Source of the DNA: Rhizobium sp. BK313
GTDB lineage: Bacteria > Pseudomonadota > Alphaproteobacteria > Rhizobiales > Rhizobiaceae
Direction: 5' to 3'
DNA length: 64,000 bases
Assembly (NCBI RefSeq): GCF_014193655.1
Contig: NZ_JACHZQ010000003.1
Coordinates: 742,189-806,188 of the forward strand
Numbering within the stretch: the stretch's first letter is position 1; the number at the start of each line of letters is the position of its first letter. Positions 17,443-26,118 of this stretch are shown here, in pieces. The notes beneath the pieces were generated by a model that worked only from the letters and a program-made list of their open reading frames with translations, was not told the DNA's origin and searched no databases. The translations under genes and the position numbers were made by a program.

Positions 17443-18171
17443 ATGAGGGCAATCAAGCTGGGTACGATCGCGGGCATTCTTTTCGACAAGGACGGCACGC
17501 TGCTCGACTATGATGAGAGCTGGTTGCCGGTCAATCGCGAACTTGCCAGCATTGCCGCCCAGGGTGATGCCGCACTTGCCAATCATCTGCTTCTGGCCTG
17601 CGGCATGGACCCGGTCACCGGCCATATCGTGCCCGACAGCCTGCTTGCCGCCGGCAATACCCGCCAGATATCCGAGGGCCTCGTTGCTGCCGGCTCCAGG
17701 ATGGACGTGACGGAGCTGACGGAAAGGCTCGATGCGTTATTTTCCCATGCCGCCGACTTCTCTGCGCCGGTCACCGACCTCGCCGGTTTCTTTCTCCGCC
17801 TGCACGAGCGTGGATACAAGCTGGGCGTTGCCTCCAGCGACAATGAGCGCTCCATCCGCCAGACGGCGCGCCGCTTCGGGTTCCTCGAATATCTTGATTA
17901 TATCGCCGGTTACGACAGCGGTTTCGGAACTAAGCCGGAGCCAGGAATGGTGCTCGGTTTCTGCGAAGCGACAGGTCTTTCCCCTTCACAGATCGCGGTC
18001 GTCGGCGACAACAATCACGATCTGCACATGGGGCACAATGCCGGTGCAGGTCTTACGATCGGTGTGCTGACTGGCACCGGATCGCGTGAATCGCTTGCAG
18101 CCGCATCCGATTATTGCCTGAATGACATTACCGAGCTGGAAAGCCTGCTGCCTCTCGCCCTGCCGGTGTGA
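17443..18171 (+). CDS. HAD-superfamily phosphatase, Gph-like
   Basis: A 242-residue phosphatase with the full HAD motif set: FDKDGTLLDY (residues 16-25; nucleophile Asp and acid/base Asp), ASSDN (motif II), KPEP (motif III lysine) and VVGDNNHD (motif IV). The inserted cap domain is alpha-helical as in phosphoglycolate phosphatases. It begins 12 bases after waaA. Position inside the lipid A cluster is conserved in rhizobia, but the substrate is not known. Confidence 0.85.
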   Translation: MRAIKLGTIAGILFDKDGTLLDYDESWLPVNRELASIAAQGDAALANHLLLACGMDPVTGHIVPDSLLAAGNTRQISEGLVAAGSRMDVTELTERLDALFSHAADFSAPVTDLAGFFLRLHERGYKLGVASSDNERSIRQTARRFGFLEYLDYIAGYDSGFGTKPEPGMVLGFCEATGLSPSQIAVVGDNNHDLHMGHNAGAGLTIGVLTGTGSRESLAAASDYCLNDITELESLLPLALPV

Positions 18172-18266
18172 CCAAAGCATAGGCTTGCTTTTTCATCCGA
18201 TCTGCCCTTTCTTGCCGCCTTGCTCAGATCGTAGGGGAAGCAGCGGGCGTGAGGCGGGATTAGACT

Positions 18267-19310
18267 ATGGTATCGGAAGCACCGCCTTTCTGGTGGCGGA
18301 AGCCGGATTGGCGCGCCTGGGGGCTTTCGCCCTTTTCATTTCTGTACGGCCGCATTGCCGGCCATCGCATGGCGCATGGCCGTCGCGCCTCCGTTCCTGT
18401 ACCGGTCATCTGCGTTGGAAATTTTACGGTGGGTGGCGCCGGCAAAACGCCAACGGCGCTGACGATTGCCCGTGCCGCCAAGACAAAAGGATTGAAGCCG
18501 GGCTTTCTCAGCCGTGGCTATGGCGGCTCGCTTGACGTGACAACCGTCGTCGATCCGCATCACCACCACGCCACAGCGGTCGGCGATGAGCCGCTGCTGC
18601 TCGCCCGCGAAGCATTGACCGTGATCTCGCGCCGCCGCTTCGAGGGGGCGGAGCGGCTGGTGCGCGAGGGTGCCGACCTCATCATCATGGATGACGGCTT
18701 TCAGAGCGCGCAACTCGCCATCGACTATGCTCTGGTCGTCATCGACGCCACGAGAGGTATCGGCAATGGCTACCTCGTTCCCAGTGGGCCGGTGCGTGCG
18801 CCGCTGCGGACACAGTTGCGCTATGCCTCGGCGCTGCTGAAAGTCGGTGAAGGCAATGCTGCCGACCGTATCGTGCGCATGGCGGCGCGAGCCGGGAAGC
18901 CTTTTTTCGCAGCATCGGTCAAGGTGCGTGGGCAGGAGGATCTGCAGGGCCGGAACGTGCTCGCTTTCGCAGGTATTGCCGATCCCACCAAATTCTTCCG
19001 CACGGTCGAGTCATTGGGGGCCAGCATCGTTGTCGGCCGTACGTTCGGTGATCACGAACATCTGGGCGAAGACGACATAGCTGATATTCTCGATATCGCC
19101 GCCCGGGAAGGCCTGGAGATCGTCACTACCTCCAAGGACTATGTCCGCTTGATCGGCCATCACGGCCGCGCCGAAGAGCTGTTGGGGGCCTGCCGCGTCA
19201 TCGAGATCGATATGGTCTTTGATGATCGCCGCGCGCCGGCTCTGATCATCGACCGGGCGATCGCAGCCGCCCGCGAACGGCGGCTACGCGAAGGGCAGAA
19301 AGCAAAATAG
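18267..19310 (+). CDS. lpxK: tetraacyldisaccharide 4'-kinase
   Basis: Phosphorylates the 4' position of the lipid A disaccharide to give lipid IVA. The 347 residues start with an N-terminal membrane-associated segment (FWWRKPDWRAWGLSPFSFLYG), then the Walker A loop VGGAGKTPTAL near residue 55, and the MDDGFQSA signature near residue 148. The start ATG follows GAGGCGGGAT. It completes the waaA-HAD-lpxK set and ends 12 bases before the facing DUF2093 gene. Confidence 0.93.
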   Translation: MVSEAPPFWWRKPDWRAWGLSPFSFLYGRIAGHRMAHGRRASVPVPVICVGNFTVGGAGKTPTALTIARAAKTKGLKPGFLSRGYGGSLDVTTVVDPHHHHATAVGDEPLLLAREALTVISRRRFEGAERLVREGADLIIMDDGFQSAQLAIDYALVVIDATRGIGNGYLVPSGPVRAPLRTQLRYASALLKVGEGNAADRIVRMAARAGKPFFAASVKVRGQEDLQGRNVLAFAGIADPTKFFRTVESLGASIVVGRTFGDHEHLGEDDIADILDIAAREGLEIVTTSKDYVRLIGHHGRAEELLGACRVIEIDMVFDDRRAPALIIDRAIAAARERRLREGQKAK

Positions 19311-19322
19311 GGATCGCAGCGG

Positions 19323-19553
19323 TTAGCGCTTCTGGTTCGGCAGCGCGCCGGCGCGTTTTTCGGCTTCCAGCGAAGACATTACATCGGCATAGGGCTCCTG
19401 CCGGGCGACGCTCCAATAGCGGAGTTCATCGAGCGCGATGTGTTTGCCGGTCATGGCGCAGACGACATAGGAGCCGGGCATGAGGATTTGGAAATCGCCG
19501 TCGAGATAGCGAATCTTCGCCTCGCGGTTTCCATGTCCCTCAAAAAGATTCAT
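19323..19553 (-). CDS. DUF2093 small protein
   Basis: A 76-residue protein (MNLFEGHGNREAKIRYLDGD, then PGSYVVCAMTGKHIALDELRYWSVARQEPY) that I recognise as DUF2093, found next to mutL/lpxK in many alphaproteobacteria. It is hydrophilic, with a single Cys, and its function is unknown. I set the start at the ATG at 19553, giving the family's normal length. It follows mutL on the same strand after about 80 bases. Confidence 0.8.
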   Translation of the reverse strand: MNLFEGHGNREAKIRYLDGDFQILMPGSYVVCAMTGKHIALDELRYWSVARQEPYADVMSSLEAEKRAGALPNQKR

Positions 19554-19636
19554 CTGATGCCGTCCCTGATGTTTGTCACCTGTCTGCCATACCCCGGCAG
19601 GCCAGACTTTTCCAGTTCTTTCAGTCGCGTCCGTTA

Positions 19637-21463
19637 TCAGCTTCGTCCGAACAGCCGTTCGATATCGGAGAGCTTCAACTCTATATAGGTCGGCCGGCCG
19701 TGATTGCACTGGCCCGAGCCGGGCGTTGACTCCATTTGCCGCAACAGGGCGTTCATTTCCTCAGGCCTCAGCCGTCGGCCGGAGCGCACCGAGCCGTGGC
19801 AGGCCATGGTTGCAGCGACATATTCCAGCTTGGCGGCAAGGCCGGAGGCGGTGTCCCACTCGGCGATCTCGTCGGCCAACTGCCGGATCAGCCCTTGCGC
19901 ATCCACTTCGCCGAGCATCGCCGGCGTCTCGCGCACCGCAATCGCGCCGGGACCGAAACGCTCGATGGCGAGGCCGAGTTCGCCAAGCCCGTCGGCAAAT
20001 ACCATCAGCCGGTCGCAATCCTCCTCAGGCAAATCGACGATCTCCGGGATCAACAGGACCTGTGAAGACAGCCGCTTCGAATGCAGGGCTTTGCGCATTT
20101 CTTCGAATACCAGCCGCTCGTGCGCCGCGTGCTGGTCGACGATGACGAGGCCGTCGTCGGTCTGTGCGACGATGTAGTTCTCGTGCAGTTGGGCGCGAGC
20201 CGCACCCAGAGGGAACCGAGCTGGCTCCTCCATGCGTACGGGTTCGATTGGCGCGGCGGTTTCGGCGCGAGCAGTCGGCATGGCGAGGCCGTCGAAGGCG
20301 CCTTGGGGCCGCTCACCGAATCCATATCCGTTCGTCGAGGGCTGATAGGGTCTGGATGGCGAAGCCTCAGGCGTCCAGGATGTGGTGGGTGTCGACGGCC
20401 GCCATGTCGGCTGGAAACCGGAACGGCCGGGGCTGAAGGCACGAAGCATGCCGTCGGCGCCCGTTGTCGCCGCACGATCGCCCTCCCGCGCCAGGGCCTC
20501 GCGGATGGCGCCGACGATCAGGCCGCGCACCAGACCGGGATCGCGGAAACGGACATCGGATTTCGCCGGATGCACGTTGACGTCGACGAAGGCCGGGTCG
20601 AGCGTGATCGAGAGAACCGCAACGGGATAACGGCCGGAGGGTATCGTCTCGGCATAGGCGCCACGGATCGCCGACAGGATCAACTTGTCCTGCACTGGCC
20701 TGCCGTTGACGAAGGCATATTGATGTGCCGAGTTGCCACGATTGAAGGTCGGCACGCCGGCATAACCAGTCAAGCTCACATCCTCCCGCGCGGCGTCGAG
20801 CTCGATGGCGTTGTCCTTGAACTCCTTGCCAAGCACCTGCGCCATGCGGGCGAGATGATCCTCGCCGGTGGCCGGAAATTCCAGCGTCGAGCGGTCGCTG
20901 CCCGAGAGCACGAAACGCACTTGCGGGAAGGCGATCGCCATACGCTTGACCACTTCGGTGATCGCGGCGGCTTCCGCCTTCTCCGTCTTCAGGAATTTCA
21001 GCCGCGCCGGGGTCGCGAAGAACAGGTCGCGCACCTCGACGATCGTACCCGGATTGGCGGCAGCCGGGCGCAGATGCAGCACCTTGCCGCCAGCGACCGC
21101 AATTTCGGCGCCGCCATCGCTGTCCGGTCTTCGGCTGGCGATCGACAGCTTCGCTACCGAGGCGATCGAGGGCAGTGCCTCGCCGCGGAAGCCGAGGGTG
21201 CGGATGTCCTCCAGAGTATCGGAAATCTTTGAAGTGCAGTGCCGTCTGACGGCCAGCTCCAGGTCTGCCTGCTCCATGCCGGAACCGTTGTCGCTGACCC
21301 TCAGTAGCGCTTTGCCGCCGCCGGCCGTTGCGATCTCGATGCGCGTCGCCCCAGCATCAAGCGCATTTTCGATCAACTCCTTGGCAGCACTTGCCGGTCG
21401 TTCGATGACTTCGCCCGCGGCGATTTGGTTGATCAGAGTTTCGGAGAGTTGCTTGATAGCCAT
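19637..21463 (-). CDS. mutL: DNA mismatch repair protein MutL
   Basis: Links MutS mismatch recognition to strand incision. The 608-residue protein has the GHKL ATPase domain with ENALDAGAT, DNGSGM and GFRGEAL motifs in the first 100 residues. The C-terminal dimerisation domain carries DQHAAHERLVFEE near residue 440, which matches the DQHA(X2)E(X4)E nicking-endonuclease motif, plus ACHGSVRSGRR and QCNHGRP. It is therefore of the incision-competent type found in organisms without MutH. The start at MAIKQL (21463) is the conserved one. Confidence 0.95.
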   Translation of the reverse strand: MAIKQLSETLINQIAAGEVIERPASAAKELIENALDAGATRIEIATAGGGKALLRVSDNGSGMEQADLELAVRRHCTSKISDTLEDIRTLGFRGEALPSIASVAKLSIASRRPDSDGGAEIAVAGGKVLHLRPAAANPGTIVEVRDLFFATPARLKFLKTEKAEAAAITEVVKRMAIAFPQVRFVLSGSDRSTLEFPATGEDHLARMAQVLGKEFKDNAIELDAAREDVSLTGYAGVPTFNRGNSAHQYAFVNGRPVQDKLILSAIRGAYAETIPSGRYPVAVLSITLDPAFVDVNVHPAKSDVRFRDPGLVRGLIVGAIREALAREGDRAATTGADGMLRAFSPGRSGFQPTWRPSTPTTSWTPEASPSRPYQPSTNGYGFGERPQGAFDGLAMPTARAETAAPIEPVRMEEPARFPLGAARAQLHENYIVAQTDDGLVIVDQHAAHERLVFEEMRKALHSKRLSSQVLLIPEIVDLPEEDCDRLMVFADGLGELGLAIERFGPGAIAVRETPAMLGEVDAQGLIRQLADEIAEWDTASGLAAKLEYVAATMACHGSVRSGRRLRPEEMNALLRQMESTPGSGQCNHGRPTYIELKLSDIERLFGRS

Positions 21464-21803
21464 ATCTGCATTTTCGTGGATTCGCGGCGAGGTGGAAAGA
21501 GAAAACGTATTCCGCCTTTCGTCATCCACCCGATTCAGCTGAGAGCTTTGGTTAAAAATTTAATCAATGCTTAAGGGAATGATGACAGGTTGCATTCACA
21601 GAACTTGAAATGATTGCAGGTGGCGCGCTTTCGCACGTTTACGGCTTTTGGCGGCAGGCTGGTGTCCGTCATATCCACGAGCCGATGTCCGCCTGTTTCA
21701 AGTGTTCAGACCAGCATGAGATCTTCATAAATTCAGCGCGAGAGCTGTTGTCGCTCTCAAGCCCAGCGTGCCGTGATATCGGATAGATGTAGGAATCGGA
21801 CGA
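21464..21803. other. intergenic region between divergent mutL and the PAS/receiver gene
   Basis: This 340-base divergent region has no convincing gene. It holds an AT-rich patch at about 21551-21575 that includes a CtrA-like site, and presumably the promoters for both neighbours. No clear -10/-35 pair stands out by eye. Confidence 0.6.
21560..21574 (+). promoter_or_regulatory. possible CtrA box (TTAA-N7-TTAA)
   Basis: TTAA at 21560-21563 and TTAA at 21571-21574 are separated by exactly seven bases, as in the alphaproteobacterial CtrA consensus TTAA-N7-TTAAC; the final C is a G here. It lies about 100 bases upstream of mutL and 230 bases upstream of the PAS/receiver gene. AT-rich context makes a chance match plausible. 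Confidence 0.3.
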
Positions 21804-23537
21804 ATGACTGCCGAGATTGACCAGGCAGCTTTTACAGCAATGACTGAAGATGTTCCGTCTGACGGCAATCTGCAGGCGGCGCTGTTTGATGCAGTCAGTG
21901 ATGGGCTTTCCAGCGCTTTCCTTATCTATGACAAGAACGATCTGCTGCTGTTCGCCAGCCGCCAGGTTCTGAATTTCTTCCCGATTCCCCCGCAATTCCT
22001 GCAACCGTCGACACGGTTGCGCGATTTTCTCAGAGCTGTCTTCGACACCGGCGTCCGGCATCGCGATGCTCATGCGAAGTCGACGACAACGCGCGACGAT
22101 TGGGTCTCACAGCGAATTGCCTCGCATTGGCGCGAGCGTTTTGAGGCAACGGAGCACTTCGGTGCGGATCGTTGGGTCCGCTTCGTCAAGCGCCGGTTGC
22201 CGTCAGGGCTCGGTGTTTGCATCCTCTCGGATATTTCGGAGGTGAAGAAGCGGGAGGAGCAATGGCGCCTTGACATGGAGCGCGTGCAGCTCACCGAGGA
22301 TATTCTCGACAACCTGCCGTTTCCGCTCTTCGTCAAGGACCGCAACATGGTCTATGTCGCGGTCAACAAGGCGTTCTGCGACAAATATCAGACCTCGGCG
22401 GATGAGGTGCTGGGCCGCAAGGGCATCGATCTCTTCTCCACCGATATTGCCAACCGCTTCGAGGAGAGCGACCGGCATGTCATGGAGACCGGCGAAATGT
22501 CGATCTCGCGCCAGCGACAGATTGCTCGCGATGGCATCGAACGCGATGTGGTCACCAGGAAACAGCGTATAGGCAAGCCCGGCCGCTATTTCCTCGTCGC
22601 CACTATGCAGGACCTGCCGAAAGAGGGCGCGGATTTCGATGAGTTCGCTCTCGCCTCGCAGATCAAGGAGAATAATGACCGGTCCTATCGGCGCGCCTAT
22701 GTGCCGATGGCGGCACTTCAGACTGCCTCGCGCCGGCCCCCCGCCATGGAGACCTTCGTTCCCGAGAACTTCTCAGGCCGGAAGATCCTTGTGGTCACCA
22801 GCGATCTTGCCGCTGAATCGGCGGCGTTGAAGATGCTTGCCAAATATGGCTTTGAGGCTTGTTCGGTCCACAATGAAAGCGAGGAGGCGGCATTTCTGGA
22901 TGTCGCAAGCTCCCTCGGCATCAAGATCGATCTCGCGATCGTCGACAACCAGCTCGGCAAACGCGGCTTGGAGCTGGCAGAGCGGCAGAATGTGCCGGCA
23001 TTGTCGTTGGACGGCTCGCAGCTTGCCACCGAACTCACTTTCCTGATCGCTCGGCATTTTAACCGCAACATCCGCGGCAAGGCGGGCGAACTTGCTGAAG
23101 GAGGCGCGGAGGACTGGCAGATCGCGACTCGTGGCGAGGATCGCGGCTTCCAGATCCTGGTTGCCGAAGACAACGACATCAATCAGATCGTCTTTTCACA
23201 GATCCTGGAAGGGCTTGGCTATCGCTACATGATCGCTGCCAGCGGTGACGAGGCGGTGCGCCTGTGGAGCGAGCATCGCCCTGAGCTGATCCTGATGGAT
23301 ATCTCGCTGCCAGGTCTCAACGGTTTCGAAGCCGCAAGGCTTATTCGCCGCACGGAAAAGGGTAGCGGATCGCGCATTCCGATCATTGGCGTGCTTACCC
23401 AGGCCTTCGAGCGTGACCGCAACGAATGCGTCGATGCCGGCATGGACGATGTCATCATGAAGCCCGTAAGCCCCGATATTCTTGAGACCGTGTTTCAGAA
23501 ATACATGCGCAGCAGCCGCAAAGCTCAAATCAAGTAA
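21804..23537 (+). CDS. PAS-domain response regulator with tandem receiver-like domains and no kinase
   Basis: A 577-residue soluble signalling protein. An N-terminal PAS-like region (about 30-140) is followed by a clear PAS domain (about 170-285; LPFPLFVKDRNMVYVAVNKAF), a degenerate receiver-like domain (about 325-420; ILVVTSDLAAESAALKML, DLAIVDNQLGKRG), and a canonical C-terminal receiver (about 450-570) with VAEDNDIN acidic pocket, LMDIS phosphoacceptor Asp and the MKP lysine. The architecture looks like a hybrid histidine kinase lacking its HisKA/HATPase core, so it should receive rather than generate phosphate. A GGDEF-EAL gene follows 112 bases downstream. Confidence 0.85.
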   Translation: MTAEIDQAAFTAMTEDVPSDGNLQAALFDAVSDGLSSAFLIYDKNDLLLFASRQVLNFFPIPPQFLQPSTRLRDFLRAVFDTGVRHRDAHAKSTTTRDDWVSQRIASHWRERFEATEHFGADRWVRFVKRRLPSGLGVCILSDISEVKKREEQWRLDMERVQLTEDILDNLPFPLFVKDRNMVYVAVNKAFCDKYQTSADEVLGRKGIDLFSTDIANRFEESDRHVMETGEMSISRQRQIARDGIERDVVTRKQRIGKPGRYFLVATMQDLPKEGADFDEFALASQIKENNDRSYRRAYVPMAALQTASRRPPAMETFVPENFSGRKILVVTSDLAAESAALKMLAKYGFEACSVHNESEEAAFLDVASSLGIKIDLAIVDNQLGKRGLELAERQNVPALSLDGSQLATELTFLIARHFNRNIRGKAGELAEGGAEDWQIATRGEDRGFQILVAEDNDINQIVFSQILEGLGYRYMIAASGDEAVRLWSEHRPELILMDISLPGLNGFEAARLIRRTEKGSGSRIPIIGVLTQAFERDRNECVDAGMDDVIMKPVSPDILETVFQKYMRSSRKAQIK

Positions 23538-23649
23538 ATCTCATAGTTGTATAACTTCTAATGAATAGAAATTGCTGGCGCCGAATGACTGCCGTCCCGC
23601 CATCGTTTGTTAAGACTTCGCCGTCATTCTCTTTCGCGGGTGGAGGAAA

Positions 23650-25023
23650 ATGTCGGGACTGGATATGAAATCGGCTGAAATATCGCTCGCGCCAGCCAGC
23701 CAGAATGAGTTGCAGGCGATGGCTTATACCGATCCTCTGACGGGGTTGGGGAATCGCTATCGCATGCGCGATCGCGCGCGTGTGCTTTCCGTCGAACGCG
23801 CGAGCGATCCTGCGCCCTTTACCATTGGCATTGCCAATCTTGATTCCTTCAAGCCGATCAACGACCTCTTCGGTGTCGAAGCCGGTGACGAGATCCTCTG
23901 TCAGGTCGCACACCGCCTAAAAGCCTGCATTCCCGACGGCGCAACGGTCACCCGCCATGACGGTGACGAATTTGCCTTCGTGCTGCCACTAGTCTTTGAG
24001 CGTGTCGGTGCAGAAAAATTCGGGCAGATGATCCGCGAAGTGTTATCGGCGCCCTATGATCTCGGCGATCGCAACGTACGTCTTTCCGCCTCTTTCGGTT
24101 TCGCCATCTATCCCTTCGCCGGCGAGGAATTCGAAGACCTACTTAAAAGCGCCGAGACGGCGCTTTATCGCTCCAAGCGGCGCGGACGCGGCCAGATCAC
24201 CGTTTATTCCAAAGAAATCGCCCAGGAGATGAAGCGTGCGACGCAGCTTGAACAAGCGCTGCGCAACGCCATCATTTCCAATGCCATCGACGTGCATTTC
24301 CAGCCGATCGTATCACTCGCCAACAATCTGATCGTTGGCTTCGAGGCATTGGCTCGATGGAACGACGCCGATCTCGGCTTCGTTTCGCCCGCCGTCTTCG
24401 TGCCGCTTGCGGAAGAGCGCGGTTTTATCGACGCTCTCTCTGAGACCCTGCTGCGCAAGGCGGCGGAGGCTGCGCTCTCCTGGCCGCGTGAGCTGTTCCT
24501 TTCATTCAATCTGTCCTCGGCGCAATTGATGGATCCGGGCACGAGCAGCAGCATTCTCGCCATTCTTGGCCGAGTCGGTTTCGATCCGCATCGACTGGAG
24601 CTGGAAATCACCGAGACGGCGGTCATGAGTTCGGCGGATACGGCGCACCGCATCATCGCCGATCTGAGGGCGGCTGGCGTGCGTATCTCGCTGGATGATT
24701 TCGGCACTGGGCAATCCAGTCTCGGCCGATTGCGCGATTTCATCTTCGACAAGGTGAAGATCGATCGCGCCTTTGTCTCGCGCATCAATTCCGACCGGGC
24801 CTCCGAACATATCGTCAAGGCGATCCTTGCGATGTGCGAGGGGCTCGACCTGCAAGTGGTCGCCGAGGGGATCGAGGATTACGCCGAGGCGGCAAAACTC
24901 CGGTCGCTCGGCTGTGCCATGGGGCAGGGCTATTATTACGGCAAGCCTGCCGATAGCGTCGCGACGCTGCGATATCTCCACGAGAACCACTACGAACTGA
25001 GCGGTGAGCGCGAAAGCGCCTAG
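23650..25023 (+). CDS. GGDEF-EAL cyclic di-GMP enzyme
   Basis: A 457-residue soluble protein that should make or break cyclic di-GMP. The GGDEF domain (about residues 20-190) starts at DPLTGLGNRY and its active loop reads DGDEF rather than GGDEF, with no recognisable RxxD inhibitory site upstream. The EAL domain (about 200-450) is well preserved: FEALARW, ETAV, DDFGTGQSSL and KIDRAFV. The EAL phosphodiesterase is thus likely active, while cyclase activity is uncertain. No sensor or membrane segment is present, so input may come from the upstream PAS/receiver protein. GGAGG lies just before the ATG. Confidence 0.9.
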   Translation: MSGLDMKSAEISLAPASQNELQAMAYTDPLTGLGNRYRMRDRARVLSVERASDPAPFTIGIANLDSFKPINDLFGVEAGDEILCQVAHRLKACIPDGATVTRHDGDEFAFVLPLVFERVGAEKFGQMIREVLSAPYDLGDRNVRLSASFGFAIYPFAGEEFEDLLKSAETALYRSKRRGRGQITVYSKEIAQEMKRATQLEQALRNAIISNAIDVHFQPIVSLANNLIVGFEALARWNDADLGFVSPAVFVPLAEERGFIDALSETLLRKAAEAALSWPRELFLSFNLSSAQLMDPGTSSSILAILGRVGFDPHRLELEITETAVMSSADTAHRIIADLRAAGVRISLDDFGTGQSSLGRLRDFIFDKVKIDRAFVSRINSDRASEHIVKAILAMCEGLDLQVVAEGIEDYAEAAKLRSLGCAMGQGYYYGKPADSVATLRYLHENHYELSGERESA

Positions 25024-25094
25024 AAGAGCTCAGCTTTTCAAGGAATTGCAGGACCGCTTGGTTGCTCTAAACGCTACCGCTGCGACAGATATGA

Positions 25095-25124
25095 AAAACG
25101 GCGGCCCGCAAAGACCGCCGTTTT
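25095..25124. terminator. bidirectional terminator between the GGDEF-EAL and PRC-barrel genes
   Basis: AAAACGGCGG (25095-25104) and CCGCCGTTTT (25115-25124) form a perfect 10-base stem with T-runs on both strands, serving the two convergent genes. Confidence 0.85.
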
Positions 25125-25146
25125 CGATATTGCACGAGAACCTTCA

Positions 25147-25773
25147 TCATTTATTGGTCGTCGACGAGGTCGTCGTGCTGTCGGTTCCAGGCACCGCGGC
25201 GGTTGCCGGGGTCTGTGCGGCCTTTTCAGAGGCCTGCATAGCAAGCGTCTTGAACTCCGGCGCGGCCTTCAGCGAGTCGGCCGTTTCGGTCGTCGTCAGC
25301 TTGATGGTGCCGTCCTGGGCGTTTTGCGCCAGGTCGATCTTGTCGAAGGGAACGGCGACATTCTTCTGGCCGATGCCAAGGAAACCGCCGACGCCGACGA
25401 CTGCAGCGATAACACCGCCCTGCTTCTGCAGGATGAGGTCGTTGATTCTACCAATGCTTTCATTCTGACCGTTATAGACTGACTGGCCCATATAGGTCTT
25501 GGCGCTGATCTGGTCGGCCGATTGCTCGGTCAGATACCCACCGGCCTGCGCCGTGGTTGTTGTCGGTGCCGGGGCCGGAGCCTGGGCATCATTTTGCGGC
25601 ATTGTGGTAGCCGGCTTGGTTGTGTCTGGCGTTGCCGGGGCGGTCTGTGTCATCGGCGCGGCACCGTTGTCGGTTGACGGCTGCTGTGATTGAGCAAAAG
25701 CCATCGGCGAAAGAACCGATGCTGTGGCAAAGATTGCGCCAGCAGCGGCGGAAGTGAACAGTTTGCCAGTCAT
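25147..25773 (-). CDS. secreted PRC-barrel domain protein
   Basis: A 208-residue exported protein. A Sec signal peptide (MTGKLFTSAAAGAIFATASVL, ending near AFAQ) is followed by a disordered Pro/Thr/Ala-rich linker (about residues 30-85), a PRC-barrel domain (about 90-165; TYMGQSVYNGQNESIGRINDL) and a Thr/Ser-rich tail. Many rhizobial periplasmic or outer-surface PRC-barrel proteins look like this; function is unknown, often stress related. I chose the start at 25773 because AGGTAGG precedes it; an ATG 18 bases upstream is possible. Confidence 0.82.
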   Translation of the reverse strand: MTGKLFTSAAAGAIFATASVLSPMAFAQSQQPSTDNGAAPMTQTAPATPDTTKPATTMPQNDAQAPAPAPTTTTAQAGGYLTEQSADQISAKTYMGQSVYNGQNESIGRINDLILQKQGGVIAAVVGVGGFLGIGQKNVAVPFDKIDLAQNAQDGTIKLTTTETADSLKAAPEFKTLAMQASEKAAQTPATAAVPGTDSTTTSSTTNK

Positions 25774-26118
25774 CGTGAACCTACCTTTCATTCAGATGGG
25801 CACGTTCACCAGCTCGGGCGGCGCCACTCTTTTGGCTGACCATCACCGTGCCGGTTCGTTAGGGACAATGGTCGAAAAGAGGTTTAGTTCCGGCAAAAGT
25901 TGCGGGAAACGGCCGCAAATGGCCTCGGCGAGGTCAAAATAACGCGAAAAATCAACGGACAACGTCCAGATTAATACAACCGAAACAATTGATTCCGCAG
26001 CCTGGTTGCAGCGATGAATACGTTGAGTTTGGCGCGCAGGACCGCCTTATCCGCGCGCTTCGACATAAATTGCGCTGACCGTGTTACCTTCCCCCGGTAG
26101 GGAGAAGGTAAAATACAA
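25774..26118. other. intergenic region upstream of the PRC-barrel gene
   Basis: 345 bases without a convincing gene, between the start of the PRC-barrel gene and the end of the galactonolactonase-like gene, both on the minus strand. It must hold the PRC-barrel promoter. The half next to 26118 carries a strong inverted repeat described separately. Confidence 0.6.
26084..26111 (-). terminator. hairpin at the end of the galactose operon, possible terminator
   Basis: TTACCTTCCCCC (26084-26095) and GGGAGAAGGTAA (26100-26111) are inverted repeats with one mismatch and a 4-base loop, starting 8 bases beyond the stop of the last operon gene. No T-run follows on the minus strand, so termination strength is uncertain; it may be a dispersed palindrome. 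Confidence 0.5.

Noticed and set aside
20081..21232. A 383-codon plus-strand frame inside mutL
   Set aside because: mutL motifs on the minus strand are complete; the plus-strand product looks like a frame shadow.
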